A stretch of 64,000 bases of DNA from Halichoerus grypus (GCF_964656455.1 NC_135714.1:61653850-61717849), one strand, 5' to 3'. Shown: positions 33,957 through 46,170, counted from the stretch's first letter. Made by a program: numbers and translations. Notes: a model not told the origin generated them from the letters alone.

Positions 33957-35666
33957 TTTGTCCAGAGGAGAATAGATGAATGAGAGAACAAAATGCTAAA
34001 AGGGTAACAAAGACCCCAGAAAAATATAAACAAATCAGAAGAGACCCAAAACCAGGGGAAAAGAAAGGGAAAAAGAAAAAAAGAATAGGATCAGGCTGGT
34101 GAATAGGACAGAGCCACACAGTAGATTTTGGGTGGATTTTGGTCTGTTAGAAGAAATTGCCTCCCAAAATTTTAAAAAAGAAAAACTTACATATATACAA
34201 AAATAAGGGTAAATACGATGAAGGGATGGAATATGACTGTAACGATGAAAATTAAAAAGAATTTTAAAAAAGGAATTGATACAATAAGAAGTTGGTTGAA
34301 AAAAGTGAAAAACAATTAAAAAAGAGAGAGAGAATGTGTCAGGTGGGAGACTAGGACAAAGTCATACACTAGATTTAGGGTATATTTTGCTCTGTTAGAA
34401 GAAACTGTATCCCAAAATTTTAAAGAAAGAAAAACTTATATATATACAAAAAATAAGGTTAAATACAATGAAGGGATAGAATATGACTGTAAAAATGAAA
34501 ATTAAAAAAAAATTTTAAAAAGGAATTAAGATGTTGGTTGAAAAAAGAAGAAAAATTCAACTAAAAAAATAGAAAAAGAAAATTTTAAAAATTAACTTTG
34601 AAAGACTAAAGAATCATGGGGGAAAGCCATGAATTCTATGTGCTGTATTCCCCTAGCACTGGGATTTTGCCGTTCTCATTGATCAGTAAACTTGGTCTTG
34701 GCTGGATGTTCTTGGGGATCTTCTGGGGGAGGGGCCTGTTGCAGTGAGTTTCAAATGTCTTTGCCTGAGGCGGAATTGCACCACCCTTGCCAGGGGCCAG
34801 GCTAAGTAATCTGCTCGGGTTTGCTCTTGGTAGCTTTTGTTCCCTGAAAGCTTTCCATACAGCTTTGGAGGATCAGAATGAAAATAGCAGCCTCCCAATC
34901 TATGCCCTAGAGGAGCTGAGAACTCGGGGCCCCACTCCTCAGTGAGCCTCCAGAGAAAAGCAATCACTCCTGTCTTCCCGGTCTCAGGCCACACTCCGTG
35001 CTCACCTGGCCTGTGACTGAGAGTTTCTATCTCTGGCACACGACCCCATTTGGAGTCTCCAAACCCAGCAGATTCCTGTGGTGCTTCCTCCCCTCCCAGG
35101 GGAAGAAAGGGAGTCTCCCTGGATCTGCCGCTTCTTGGGTCCCTACTGGAAGAGCAGTGGCCCAACGGTGCTGCAGATCACAGTTTATGGCAACCCCGAG
35201 CTGAGAGCCCACTCCTCGGCTCTGTTTTTGCAGCCAGCTTCCCTTCGCCGATACCTGGGAGCTCTGCCACACTCAGGCACCCCCAGTCTTTCTGTGTCCC
35301 CAAGGGTCCTGAGACCACACTGTCCCAGCGAGTGTTCCACTCCCCGCTTAGCCACCTAGTGACGTCCCTCAGCGGAGCAGACTTCTAAAAGTTCCAATTT
35401 TGTGCTCTGCTGCTCTATCACTTGCTGGTAGCTGGCTCCCTCCCCCCACTGTCTATTTTCCCATTTATTGCCTCGGATTCACTTCTCCACATGTCCTACC
35501 TTCCAGAAAGTGGTCGCTTTTCTGTTCACAGAATTGCTGCTATTCTTTTCTTCGATCTCCTGTTGAGTTTGTAGGTGTTCTGAATGGTTTGATACCTATC
35601 TAGCTGAATTCCTGGACCAGACGAAATTTAGTTCCCCTACTCCTCTGCCATCTTGCTCCTCCCCCC

Positions 35667-36640
35667 TACCTACATAAGATTTTGATAACATAATTCATCG
35701 TGTTATTGAATGCATCAATGGTTTATTTTTTGTTGTTGCTGACTCCTATTCCATTGTATGGATATACCACAGTTGATTCATTTACTAGTTGATGGACACT
35801 TGAGTTGTTTCCAGTTTTTGACTATTATGAATCTGTTTTCAACATTCACACCCAAGTTTTCGTGGGAACATATGATTTTGTTTCTCTTGAGTAAATACCT
35901 AGAAGTGAGATTGCTGGGTCATATGGTAGATGCATATTTAACTTTATAAGAAGCTGCTAGACTGTTTTCCAAAATAACTCTACTATTTTGCATTCCCACC
36001 AGCAATATATGAGAATTTCAGTTCACATCTTTGCCAGCACTTGGTAATATTAGTCTTTTAAAGTTTAAGTATTTTAGTAAATGTTTAATCTCTTGTGATC
36101 TTCCTATGTATGAATTAGTTAAAATGGCTAATGATGAGCTATTTTTAATGTGCTTATTTCAGATCCATACATTTAGATTAGAAACCTACCTTATATGAAA
36201 GACTTTCCCCATTGAATTACATTGGCAAAATTGTCAAAAAAAGAAATTGACTAGGTATGTAGGGTTCTACTTCTGGATTCCTGTTTCATGATCTATATGT
36301 CTACCTTCCTTCCAGTACCATGTGGTCTTGATTAGTGGAGGTTAATAGTAAGTCTTAAAATTCAGTAGCAGGATGCTTCCTACTTTGTTCTTTTTCAAAA
36401 TTATTTTGGACCCATGTCCTTTGCTTTTCCATATGAATTTTAGAATCACCTTGTCAATTTCTACCCCCTAAAATGATTTTGACTGGGATTGTATTGAATC
36501 TTATAGATCTATTTGGAGAGAATTTGCATTTTAATGATACTGAGTCTTCTAGTCATGAACATAGTACATCTCTCCATTTATATAAAATTTCTCTAATATT
36601 GTCAGCAATGTTTTGTAGTTGTACACATTCAGATCTTATA
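35667..36640 (-). mobile_element. Older L1, minus strand, right part after the young L1 insertion
   Basis: ATTCCATTGTATGGATATAC, AGTTGATGGACACTTGAGTT and TTGCATTCCCACCAGCAATA, then reversed ORF2 sequence to about 36640 (GTTTTGTAGTTGTACACATT). The copy is too decayed for open frames. It shares with 28800-28895 the element that the 28.9-35.7 kb L1 entered. Confidence 0.8.
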
Positions 36641-37149
36641 GTCCCCCCAAACCAAACCATGAGCTATAACCAATGAAGGACAATCATATGAAGGAGCAAG
36701 ACAAACAGTTCCTTATTTATCAACTATATCATTTGGGAAGTGGTCAGATGTGACTTCTAGCTCAGCTTCAATTGGACAGTATTTCTCCCTCCTTCACAGA
36801 AAAGTAGTAAATCACTTAAAGTGGTAAGATGGGACACATTCTAATTCCCCCCACTAGATCTACAAGTCTACCCAAATTTCCTCCTTTATCAATTCCCTTT
36901 TGCTACATCAGAGTAGGCACCTCTTCTCCTCATTCTTCCATGGCCAATCCCTCTACTGTGTTTTAAATCTCAGCCCCTCTTACCATCTCAGGAGCCAACA
37001 ACTATCCTTTTGTCCTCTATAATCAGCCACTTCCTCCTAATTAGTTCCATCCCCATACCATTTAAACATATTTTAGTCTATCCCATCTCAAAAACAAAAA
37101 CAAACAAAAAATTCTTCCTGGTCCTCTTCTGACTATTGTCCCGCCCCTT
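36641..37149. other. Probably eroded LINE-derived, not assigned
   Basis: Pyrimidine-rich sequence that runs into the L2-type remnant at 37150. It may be a more eroded 5' portion of the same LINE. Confidence 0.4.
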
Positions 37150-37310
37150 TCTTTACCTCCATCACAGCCAAACCTCTTGAGTTGTCTATACTCAACGTCT
37201 CCATTTCCCCAGGTCTCTCTCTCTGTAGCACCCTCCAGATCAGGCTTTCACTCCCTCACTACCCCTAAGACAACTGTCAGTAAGGTCATCAATGACCATT
37301 GTAGCCATAT
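37150..37310 (+). mobile_element. L2/CR1-clade LINE ORF2 remnant, first part
   Basis: AAACCTCTTGAGTTGTCTAT, CCAGATCAGGCTTTCACTCC and AAGGTCATCAATGACC match, from memory, the reverse transcriptase region of ancient L2/L3-type mammalian LINEs. It is interrupted at about 37310 and resumes near 38030. Confidence 0.55.
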
Positions 37311-37737
37311 CATTCAGCTATTTCCACCAAAGTGCTATGTAGCTCAGTGGCTTACAACAAAAGCATTTATTTCTTGTTCACGTGTCTTTAGTTGAGTCGA
37401 GATTCAACTGACAAGAGTGAGTTTGGGATTGATTCAGTCTAGTTCAGGTCTATTCCATATGTCTCTTATTTTGGGGGGGATCAGATGATACTCAGGGCAT
37501 ATTCTTCTCATGGTGATGGCAGATGCAGAAAGGAGGTGAGCAAAAATATGCTATGCTTCCATGGTTGAGGCTCAGAATTATCAACCAGTTTCTTACACTC
37601 ACATTTTATTGGCCAAGGCAAGTCATATATCCTTGCCCAATATCAGTGGGGCAGAAAGTTTATTTCAACCTTTAGTGGAACTGCAAAACCATATGGCAAA
37701 GAAGATGAGTACAGGGAGAGGTAAAGAATTGGGAACA
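37311..37737. repeat. Unassigned old repeat (DNA-transposon-like) between the L2 pieces
   Basis: GTGGCTTACAACAAAAGCAT, TTATTTCTTGTTCACGTGTC and TTTATTGGCCAAGGCAAGTC-type sequence recalls old MER/hAT-like repeats, but I cannot name the family. Its position, splitting L2 sequence, shows it is a later insertion. Confidence 0.4.
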
Positions 37738-37931
37738 GGGCGCCTGAGTGGCTCAGTCATTAAGCTTCTGCCTTCAGCTCAGGTCATGATCCCAGGGTCC
37801 TGGGATAGAGCCCCACATCAGGCTCCCTGTTCAGCGGGAAGCCTGCTTCTCCCTCTCCCACTCCCCCTACTTGTATTCCCTCTCTCGCTGTCTCTCTCTC
37901 TGTCAAATAAATAAATAAAATCTTTTTAAAA
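37738..37931 (+). mobile_element. SINEC, plus strand
   Basis: GGGCGCCTGAGTGGCTCAGT, CTCAGGTCATGATCCCAGGG and CAAATAAATAAATAAAATCT. Perfect 15-bp direct repeats AAAGAATTGGGAACA at 37723-37737 and 37932-37946 flank it. Confidence 0.96.
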
Positions 37932-38029
37932 AAAGAATTGGGAACAATATTAAATCTGCCACAGTTGGCAAGTACAATGATCAATGTTTCATACTCATCT
38001 GATGGAACTCAATTTTTCAGGAAAGGTGG

Positions 38030-38840
38030 ACTAGTGCAGTTACAGTCTCTCCCCTTGTCACTCAGAACAACACACTTCTGGATTTCCTCCTACCTTTCTG
38101 GCCACTCCTTCTCAGTCTTATTTTCAGGCTCAGCCTTCTCTCTCTAGCCACTCAATAATAGAGAAGGTGACTTTGTTCCTCTTTTATCTTCATATACTTT
38201 CTCTCCAAGAGCTATCTAAGACCAAGTTTTCATTACCATGTAAACACTAATGACTCCCAATTTTTCATCCCTGGTTCTCCTCTGAATTTCATTCCATTCT
38301 ACCCAAATGACTCTGCTATATCTCCACTTTGGATCTTGCAAAGGTACCTCAAAAACTCAATGTCAAGGACCAAAATTCATGGTCCAATTCCAGCACTACC
38401 TACCTCAGTGACAGCTCCACAATTGTCCAAATGTGCAAGATGGAAAACTAGGACTCATTTAAAAATTCATTTTCAATCACTACTAGCTCCATATCCAATC
38501 CATAACAAAACCCAGTTGACCTATTTCAATAAATATTCCCCTAAGCTGTCCACACCCTCCATTTTTATCAATACCCTATGCCAAGATGCCATCAATTCTC
38601 ACCTGAACCAATTAAATAGCTTAAAGTTGTGTGTATCCTCCACCCCCTCTGATGCCTCTCTATAATGTGCTAGGGTGATCCTTACAACATGCACATCAGA
38701 TGATATCACTCCTGTTTCATTTCTAAGTTCAAGGGTCATTTCCTCAGGAAAGCCTTCCATGTCCTTCCAGCCTATTTCAGATCTTTTTTCATATGTTCTC
38801 ATAGCATATCTCTTTTCCTTAAGAAGATTTACCTCAGTCA
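38030..38840 (+). mobile_element. L2/CR1-clade LINE ORF2 remnant, second part
   Basis: Translated traces read TTHFWISSYLSGHSFSV at about 38070, close to the SWFSSYLTGRSFSV-type motif of L2-clade reverse transcriptase. Later sequence (CATATCCAATCCATAACAAA, GGTGATCCTTACAACATGCA, AGGAAAGCCTTCCATGTCCT) keeps the family order. It is ancient, gapped and non-coding, and it ends at the L1 insertion at 38861. Confidence 0.55.
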
Positions 38841-38844
38841 CTAA

Positions 38845-38860
38845 TAATACATTGTTAGTG
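38845..38860 (+). repeat. Target-site duplication, left copy, of the L1 at 38861
   Basis: TAATACATTGTTAGTG, identical to 45991-46006. Up to two further A bases could belong to it. The direct repeat exactly abuts the L1 ends. Confidence 0.95.
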
Positions 38861-40729
38861 GGGGGGCGGAGCAAGATGGCGGAGGAGTAGGAGACCTGGA
38901 TTTCGTCTCCTCTCAGGAATTCAGCTGGATAGGGATCAAACCATTCTGAACACTTACAAACTCAACAGGAGATCGAAGAAAAGAATAGCAACAACTCTCT
39001 GAACAGAAAAGCGACCACTTTCTGGAAGGTAGGACGTGCGGAGAAGTGAATCCGAGGCGATATTCGGGAGGCTAGACGGCGGAGGAGGGGCCTCCGTCGG
39101 CCACTTCTGGCAAGTGATAGAGCCATGGAGCACAAAATCGGAACTTTTAGAAGTCTGCTCCGCTGAGGGACGTCGCTCCAGTGGCTAAGTGGGGGGTGGA
39201 ACCCTCGTGGGACAGTGTGGTCTCAGGACCCTCGGGGTCACAGAAAGACCGGGGGTGCCTGAGTGCGGCAGAGCTCCCAGGTATCGGAGCGGGGAAGCCG
39301 GCTGCAGAGACGGAGCCCAGGCGCGGGCTCTCAGCTCGGGGTTGCCATAAACCGTGATCCGCGGCACAGTCGGGCCACTGCTCCTCCAGCAGGGACCCAA
39401 CAAGCGGCAGATCCGGGGAGACTCACCTTATTCCCCCAGGAGGAGAGGTGCAGGAGCGCACCGCAGGGATCTGCTGGGTTTGGAGACTCCACACGGGGTC
39501 GGGTGCCAGAGATAGAAATGCGTGGTCACAGGCCGGGTGAGCATGGAGTGCGGCCGGAGACCGGGGAGACGGGAGTGGCTGACTGCTTTTCTCTGGGGGC
39601 TCACTGAGGAGTGGGGCCCCGAGTTCTCTGCTCCTCCAGGGTGGAGATTGGGAGGCCGCCATTTTCACTCTCAGCCTCCAAAGCTGTACGGAAAGCTTGC
39701 AGGGAACAAAAGCTCCCGAGAGCAAACCCGAGCAGATTACTTAGCCCGGACCGGGCAAGGGCGGGGCAATTCTGCCTCCGGCAAAGACATTTGGGAACCA
39801 CGGCAACAGGCCCCTCCCCCAGAAGATCAGCGAGAACAGCCAGCCAAGACCAAATTTACCCATCAATGAGAACAGCAGAAATCCAGCGCTAGGGGAATAC
39901 TGCACATAGAATTCATGGCTTTTTTACCATGATTCTTTAGTCTTTCAAAGTTAATTATTTTTTTAACTGTCTTTTTTTCTTTTTTCTTTTTTCTTTTTGT
40001 TTTTTTGAATTTTTCTTTTTCTCTTTTTCAACCAACATCTTATCAATCCCTTTTTTAAAAAAACATTTTTATTTTTCATTTTTAAAGTCATATTCTATCC
40101 CTTCATAGTAGTTACCCGTATTTTTGGTATATGTATATAAGTTGTTCTCTCTTTAAAATTTTGAGATAGTTTCTTCTAACAGATCAAAATATACTCTAAA
40201 TCTCTAGTGTATGGTTTTTTTCTACTCCCCTGCCTGATCACATTCTCTCCCTTTTTTTTTTTTTTTTAAACCTCTTCTTTCTTTTTTCAAACAACTTATC
40301 AATTCCTTTTATAAAATTTTTTATAATTTCCATCTTTACAGTCATATTCCATCCCTTCATCATATCAACCCTTATTTTTGTACATATATAAATTTTTCTT
40401 TCTTTAAAATTTTGGGAGGCACTTTCCTTGAACAGACCAAAATACACCCAAAATCTAGTGTGTGGCACTGATCTATAAACCAGCCTGATCATATTTGATC
40501 ACATTCTGTTTTTGTTTTGTTTTGTTTTGTTCTGTTTTTGTTTGTTTTTATCTTTATCTTTATCTTTTTCTTTTTCTTTTTTTTTTCTTTTTGTTCTCTT
40601 TTTTCTCTCTTTCCCTTTCTTTTCCCACTGCTTCAGGTCTTTTCTGATTTGTTTAGAGTATATTTTCTGGGGACGTTGTTACCCTGCTAGCATTTTGTTC
40701 TCTCATTCATCTATTCTCCTCTGCACAAA

Positions 40730-41626
40730 ATGACAAGACGGAAAAAATCACCTCAACAAAAAGAAAAAGAGGTGGTACCAACTGCCAGGGACCTACTCAA
40801 TACGGACATTAGTACGATGTCAGATCTAGAGTTCAGAATCATCACTTTAAAGATACTAGCTGGGCTTGAAAAAAGCATGGAAGTCATTAGAGAAACCCTT
40901 TCTGGAGAAGTAAAAGAACTAAAATCTAACCAAGTAGAAATCAAAAAGGCTATTAATGAGGTGCAATAAAAAAAGGAGGCTCTAACTCCTAGGATAAATG
41001 AGGCAGAAGAGAGAATCAGTGAGATAGAAGACCAAATGATGGAAAATAAAGAAGCTGAGAAAAAGAGAGATAAACAACTACTGGATCACGAGGGCAGAAT
41101 TCGAGAGATAAACGATACCATAAGATGAAACAACATTAGAATAATTGGGATCCCAGAAGAAGAAGAAAGAGAGAGAGGGGCAGAAGGTATAATGGAGCAA
41201 ATTATAGCAGAGAACTTCCCTAATTTGGGGAAGGAAACAGGCATCAAATTCCAGGAAGCACAGAGAACCCCTCTCAAAATCAATAAAAATAGGTCAACAC
41301 CCCGACATCTAATAGTAAAACTTACGAGTCTCAGAGACAAAGAGAAAGTCCTGAAAACAGCTCGGGAGAAGAGATATGTAACCTACAATGGTAGAAACAT
41401 TAGATTGGCAACAGACTTATCCACAGAGACCTGGCAGGCCAGAAAGGACTGGCATGATATATTCAGAGCACTAAAGGAGAAAAATATGCAGCCAAGAATA
41501 CTATATCCAGGTAGGCTGTCATTGAAAATTGAAGGAGAGATAAAAAGCTTCCAGGACAAACAAAAACTAAAGGAACTTGCAAACACGAAATCAGCCCTAC
41601 AAGAAATATTGAAAGGGGTCCTCTAA
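40730..41626 (+). pseudogene. L1 ORF1 remnant with two in-frame nonsense codons
   Basis: Starts MTRRKKSPQQKEKEVV at 40730 and ends QEILKGVL at 41626; the length corresponds to 298 codons. The frame is unbroken by indels but contains TAA at 40967-40969, where the copy at 33 kb has TCA, and TGA at 41126-41128. The order is the basic N-terminus, a coiled-coil-like region and the conserved C-terminal half (NFPNLGKE, RPRILYPGRLSLK-like). Only two point changes separate it from an open frame, which fits a young insertion that decayed after arrival or was copied from a nearly intact source. Confidence 0.93.
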
Positions 41627-41707
41627 GCAAAGAGAGAGCCTAAAAGCAACATAGACCAGAAAGGAACACAGACAATATACAGTAACAGTCACCTTACAGG
41701 CAATACA

Positions 41708-44700
41708 ATGGCACTAAATTCCTATCTTTCAATAGTTACCCTGAATGTAAGTGGGCTAAATGCCCCAATCAAAAGACACAGGCTATCAGATTGGATTAAA
41801 AAACAAGACCCATCGATATGCTGTCTGCAAGAGACTCATTTTAGACCCAAAGACACCCCCAGATTGAAAGTGAGGGGGTGGAAAACCATTTACCATGCTA
41901 ATGGACACCAGAAGAAAGCTGGGGTGGCAATCCTTATAGCAGACAAATTAGATTTTAAACCAAAGACTGTAATAAGAGATGAGGAAGGACACTATATCCT
42001 ACTTAAAGGGTCTATCCAACAAGAAGATCTAACAATTGTAAATATTTATGCCCCTAACACAGGAGCAGCCAATTATATAAGCCAATTAATAACAAAAGCA
42101 AAGAAACACATCGACAACAATACAATAATAGTGGGGGACTTTAACACCCCCCTCACTGAAATGGACAGATCATCTAAGCAAAAGATCAACAAGGAAATAA
42201 AGACCTTAAATGACACACTGGACCAAATGGACTTCACAGACATATTCAGAACATTCCATCCCAAAGCAACGGAATACACATTCTTCTCTAGTGCCCATGG
42301 AACATTCTCCAGAATCGATCACATCCTAGGTCGTAAATCAGGTCTCAACCGGTACCAAAAGATTGGGATCATTCCCTGCCTATTTTCAGACCACAATGCT
42401 TTGAAACTAGAACTCAATCACAAGAGGAAAGTCGGAAAGAACTCAAATACATGGAGGCTAAAGAGCATCCTACTGAAGAATGAATGGGTCAACCAGGAAA
42501 TTAAAGAAGAATTTAAAAAATTCATGGAAACCAATGAAAATGAAAACACAACTATTCAAAATCTTTGGGATGCAGCAAAGGCAGTCCTAAGAGGAAAGTA
42601 TATAGCAATACAAGCCTTTCTCAAGAAACAAGAAAGGTCTCAAGTATACAACCTAACCCTACACCTAAAGAAGCTGGAGAAAGAACAGCAAATAAAGCCT
42701 AAACCCAGCAGGAGAAGAGAAATAATAAAGATCAGAGCAGAAATCAATGAAATAGAAACTAAAAGAACAGTAGAACAGATCAACGAGACAAGGAGGTGGT
42801 TCTTTGAAAGAATTAACAAGATTGATAAACCCCTGGCCAGACTTATCAAAAAGAAAAGAGAAATGACCCAAATAAACAAAATCATGAATGAAAGAGGAGA
42901 GATCATAACCAACACCAAAGAAATACAAACAATTATATGAACATATTATGAGCAACTTTATGCCAGCAAATTAGATAACCTGGAAGAAACGGATGCATTC
43001 CTAGAGATGTATCAACTACCAAAACTGGACCAGGAAGAAATAGAAAACCTGAACAGACCTATAACCACTAAGGAAATTGAAGCAGTCATCAAAAATCTCC
43101 CAAAACACAAAAGCCCAGGGCCAGATGGCTTCCCAGGGGAATTCTACCAAACATTTCAAGAAGAATTAGTACCTATTCTTCTGAAACTGTTCCAAAAAAT
43201 AGAAATAGAAGGAAAACTTCCAAACTCGTTTTAGGAGGCCACCATTACCTTGATCCCCAAACCAGACAAAGACCCCATCAAAAAGGAGAATTACAGACCA
43301 ATATCCCTGATGAACATGGATCTAAAATTCTCACCAAAATAATAGCCAATAGGATCCAACAGTACATTAAAAGGATTATTCATCACGACCAAGTGGGATT
43401 TATCCCTGGGCTGCAAGGTTGGTTCAACGTCCGCAAATCAATCAACGTGATACAATACATTAACAAAAGAAAGAACAAGAATCATATGATCCTCTCAATA
43501 GATGCAGAAAAAGCATTTGACAAAGTACAGCATCCTTTCTTGATCAAAACTCTTCAAAGTACAGGCATAGAGGGTACATACCTCAATATCATAAAAGCCA
43601 TCTATGAAAAACCTGCAGCGAATATCATTCTCAATGGGGAAAAACTGAGAGCTTTCCCTCTAAGGTCAGGAACGCGGCAGGGATGTCCACTATCACCACT
43701 GCTACTCAACATAGTATTGGAAGTCCTAGCCACAGCAATCAGACAACAAAAAGAAATAAAAGGCATCCAAATCGGCAAAGAAGAAGTCAAACTCTCACTG
43801 TTTGCAGATGATATGATACTTTATGTGGAAAACCCAAAAGACTCCACCCCAAAACTGCTAGAACTCATACAGGAATTCAGTCAAGTGGCAGGATATAAAA
43901 TCAATGCACAGAAATCAGTGGCATTCCTATACACCAACAACAAGACAGAAGAAAGAGAAATGAAGGAGTCGATCCCATTTACAATTGCACCCAATACCAA
44001 AGGTACCTAGGAATAAATCAAACCAAAGAGGCAAAGGATCTGTACTCAGAAAACTATAAAATACTCATGAAAGAAATTGAGGAAGACACAAAGAAATGGA
44101 AAAACGTTCCATGCTCATGGATTGGAAGAACAAATATGGTGAAGATGTCAATCTTACCTAGAGCAATCTACACATTCAATGCAATCCCCATCAAAATACC
44201 ATTCACTTTTTTCAAAGAAATGGAACAAATAATCCTAAAATTTGTATGGAACCAGAAAAGACCCCGCATAGCCAGAGGAATGTTGAAAAAGAAAAGCAAA
44301 GCTGGCGGCATCACAATTCTGGACTTCCAGCTCTACTACAAAGCTGTCATCATCAAGACAGTATGGTACTGGCACAAAAACAGACACATAGATCAATGGA
44401 ACAGAATAGAGAGCCCAGAAATGGACCCTCAACTCTATGGTCAACTAATCTTCGAAAAAGCAGGAAAGAATGTCCAATGGAAAAAAGACAGTCTCTTCAA
44501 CAAATGGTGTTGGGGAAATTGGACAGCCACATGCAGAAGAATGAAACTGGACCATTTCCTTACACCACACACAAAAATAGACTCCAAATGGTTGAAAGAC
44601 CTCAATGTGAGACAGGAGTCCATCAAAATCCTAAAGGAGAACATAGGCAGCAACCTCTTCGACCTCAGCCACAGCAACTTCTTCCTAGAAACATCGCCAA

Positions 44701-45520
44701 AGGCAAGGGAAGCAGGGCAAAAATGAACTATTGGGACTTCATCAAGATAAAAAGCTTTTGCAAAGCAAAGGAAACAGTCAACAAAACCAAAAGACAACTG
44801 ACAGAATGGGAGAAGATATTTGCAAATGACATATCAGATAAAGGGCTAGTATCCAAAATCTATAAAGAACTCATGAAACTCAACACCAAAAGAACAAAGA
44901 ATCCAATCAAGAAATGGGCATAAGACATGAACAGACATTTTCCCAAAGAAGACATCCAAATGGCCAACAGACACATGAAAAAGTGCTCAATATCGCTCGG
45001 CATCAGGGAAATCCAAATCAAAACCTCAATGAGATACCACCTCACACCAGTCAGAATGGCTAAAATTAACAAGTCAGGAAATGACAGATGTTGGCGGGGA
45101 TGCGGAGAAAGGGGAACCCTCCTACACTGTTGGTGGGAATGCAAGCTGGTGCAGCCACTCTGGAAAACAGTATGGAGGTTCCTCAAAAAGTTGAAAATAG
45201 AGCTACCATACGATCCAGCAATTGCACTACTGGGTATTTACCCCAAAGATACAAAAGTAGGGATCCGAAAGGGTATGTGCACCCCGATGTTTATAGCAGC
45301 AATGTCCACAATAGCCAAACTGTGGAAAGAGCCAAGATGTCCATCGACAGATGAATGGATAAAGAAGATGTGGTATATATATACAATGGAATATTATGCA
45401 GCCATCAAAAGGAATGAGATCTTGCCATTTGCAACGACGTGGATGGAACTGGAGGGTATTATGCTGAGCGAAATAAGTCAAACAGAGAAAGACATGTATC
45501 ATATGACCTCACTGGTATGA
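41708..45520 (+). pseudogene. L1 ORF2 remnant with three nonsense codons and three 1-bp frameshifts
   Basis: The endonuclease domain starts [18 protein letters not shown] at 41708, and the endonuclease SDH motif lies near 42385. The reverse transcriptase FADD is intact at 43801-43812, and the C-terminus ends MTSLV at 45520. In-frame stops are TGA 42938-42940, TAG 43232-43234 and TAA 44921-44923. Single-base deletions lie near 43325 (expected GATGCAAAAATT), near 44000 (expected ACCATAAGATAC) and near 44715. The longest surviving open piece, 41708-42937, would cover the whole endonuclease domain (410 codons), but no complete ORF2p can be made. Confidence 0.93.
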
Positions 45521-45990
45521 GGAATTCTTAATCTCAGGAAACAAACTGAGGGTTGCTGGAGTGGGGGGTGGGGTGGGAGGGATGGGGTGACTGGGTGATG
45601 GACACTGGGGAGGGTATGTGCTCTGGTAAGCGCTGTGAATTATGCAAGACTGTTGAATCTCAGATCTGTACCTCTGAAACAAATAATGCAATATATGTTA
45701 AGAAAGAAAAAAAGAAGAAGAAGAATGTAGCAGGAGGGGAAGAATGAAGGGGGGGAAATCGGAGGGGTAGACGAACCATGAGAGACGATGGACTCTGAAA
45801 AACAAACTGAGGGTTCTAGAGGGGAGGGGGATGGGAGGATGGGTTAGCCTGGTGATGGATATTGAGGAGGGCATGTTCTGCATGGAGCACTGGGTGTTAT
45901 GCACAAACAATGAATCATGGAACACTATATCTAAAACTAATGATGTAATGTATGGGGATTAACATAACAATAAAAAAATTTGAAAAAAAA

Positions 45991-46006
45991 TAATACATTG
46001 TTAGTG
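45991..46006 (+). repeat. Target-site duplication, right copy, of the L1 at 38861
   Basis: TAATACATTGTTAGTG follows the terminal A-run of the L1 and matches 38845-38860 base for base. Confidence 0.95.
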
Positions 46007-46019
46007 TGACCATGTAATA

Positions 46020-46170
46020 AATATATATGTCTCCTCATTAGGCTATAAACTCCATGAGATCAAGAACTATGTTTGGTTTTGCTCATCCTTGTATCCTTAG
46101 CATCAGTTATGGCCTGGAACATAGTAGGAGTTCAAGAAATATTTGTTGAATGAATGAATGAATGAATGCC
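46020..46170 (+). mobile_element. L2 LINE 3' end, plus strand
   Basis: TAGGCTATAAACTCCATGAG, TTTGCTCATCCTTGTATCCT, GGAACATAGTAGGAGTTCAA and a TTGTTGAATGAATGAATGAA end, the classical L2 3' terminus. Confidence 0.75.

Larger units (their letters stand above)
28905..35666 (-). mobile_element. Near-full-length carnivore L1 LINE, minus strand
   Basis: A 6.8-kb L1 in reverse. The 5' end is at 35666 (revcomp GGGGGGAGGAGCAAGATGGC). The 5' UTR covers 33957-35666 and includes an A-rich tandem-duplicated segment at about 34095-34620. ORF1 is at 33053-33956 and ORF2 at 29187-32972, with a short 3' UTR ending in an A/T-rich tail at about 28905. Both ORFs are frameshifted. It sits inside an older minus-strand L1, parts of which lie on both sides (28800-28895 and 35667-36640). 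No clean target-site duplication was found. The 3' end is the short form, without the second module present in the copy at 38861. Confidence 0.93.
38861..45990 (+). mobile_element. Full-length carnivore L1 LINE, plus strand, with target-site duplication
   Basis: A 7.1-kb L1. The 5' end is GGGGGGCGGAGCAAGATGGC at 38861. The 5' UTR runs to 40729: a CpG-rich first kilobase, then a T-rich section containing two roughly 250-bp tandem units at about 40030-40500. ORF1 is 40730-41626 and ORF2 41708-45520. The 3' UTR holds two consecutive related end modules (about 45530-45700 and 45730-45970) and an A-rich tail. A perfect 16-bp target-site duplication flanks it. The intact ends, the TSD and the retained CpGs indicate a fairly recent insertion, although both ORFs carry disabling changes. 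Confidence 0.96.

Noticed and set aside
34683..35388. Several overlapping open frames of 80-160 codons on both strands
   Set aside because: They lie in the GC-rich 5' UTR of the minus-strand L1. The same happens at 39185-39892 in the plus copy. These are not genes.
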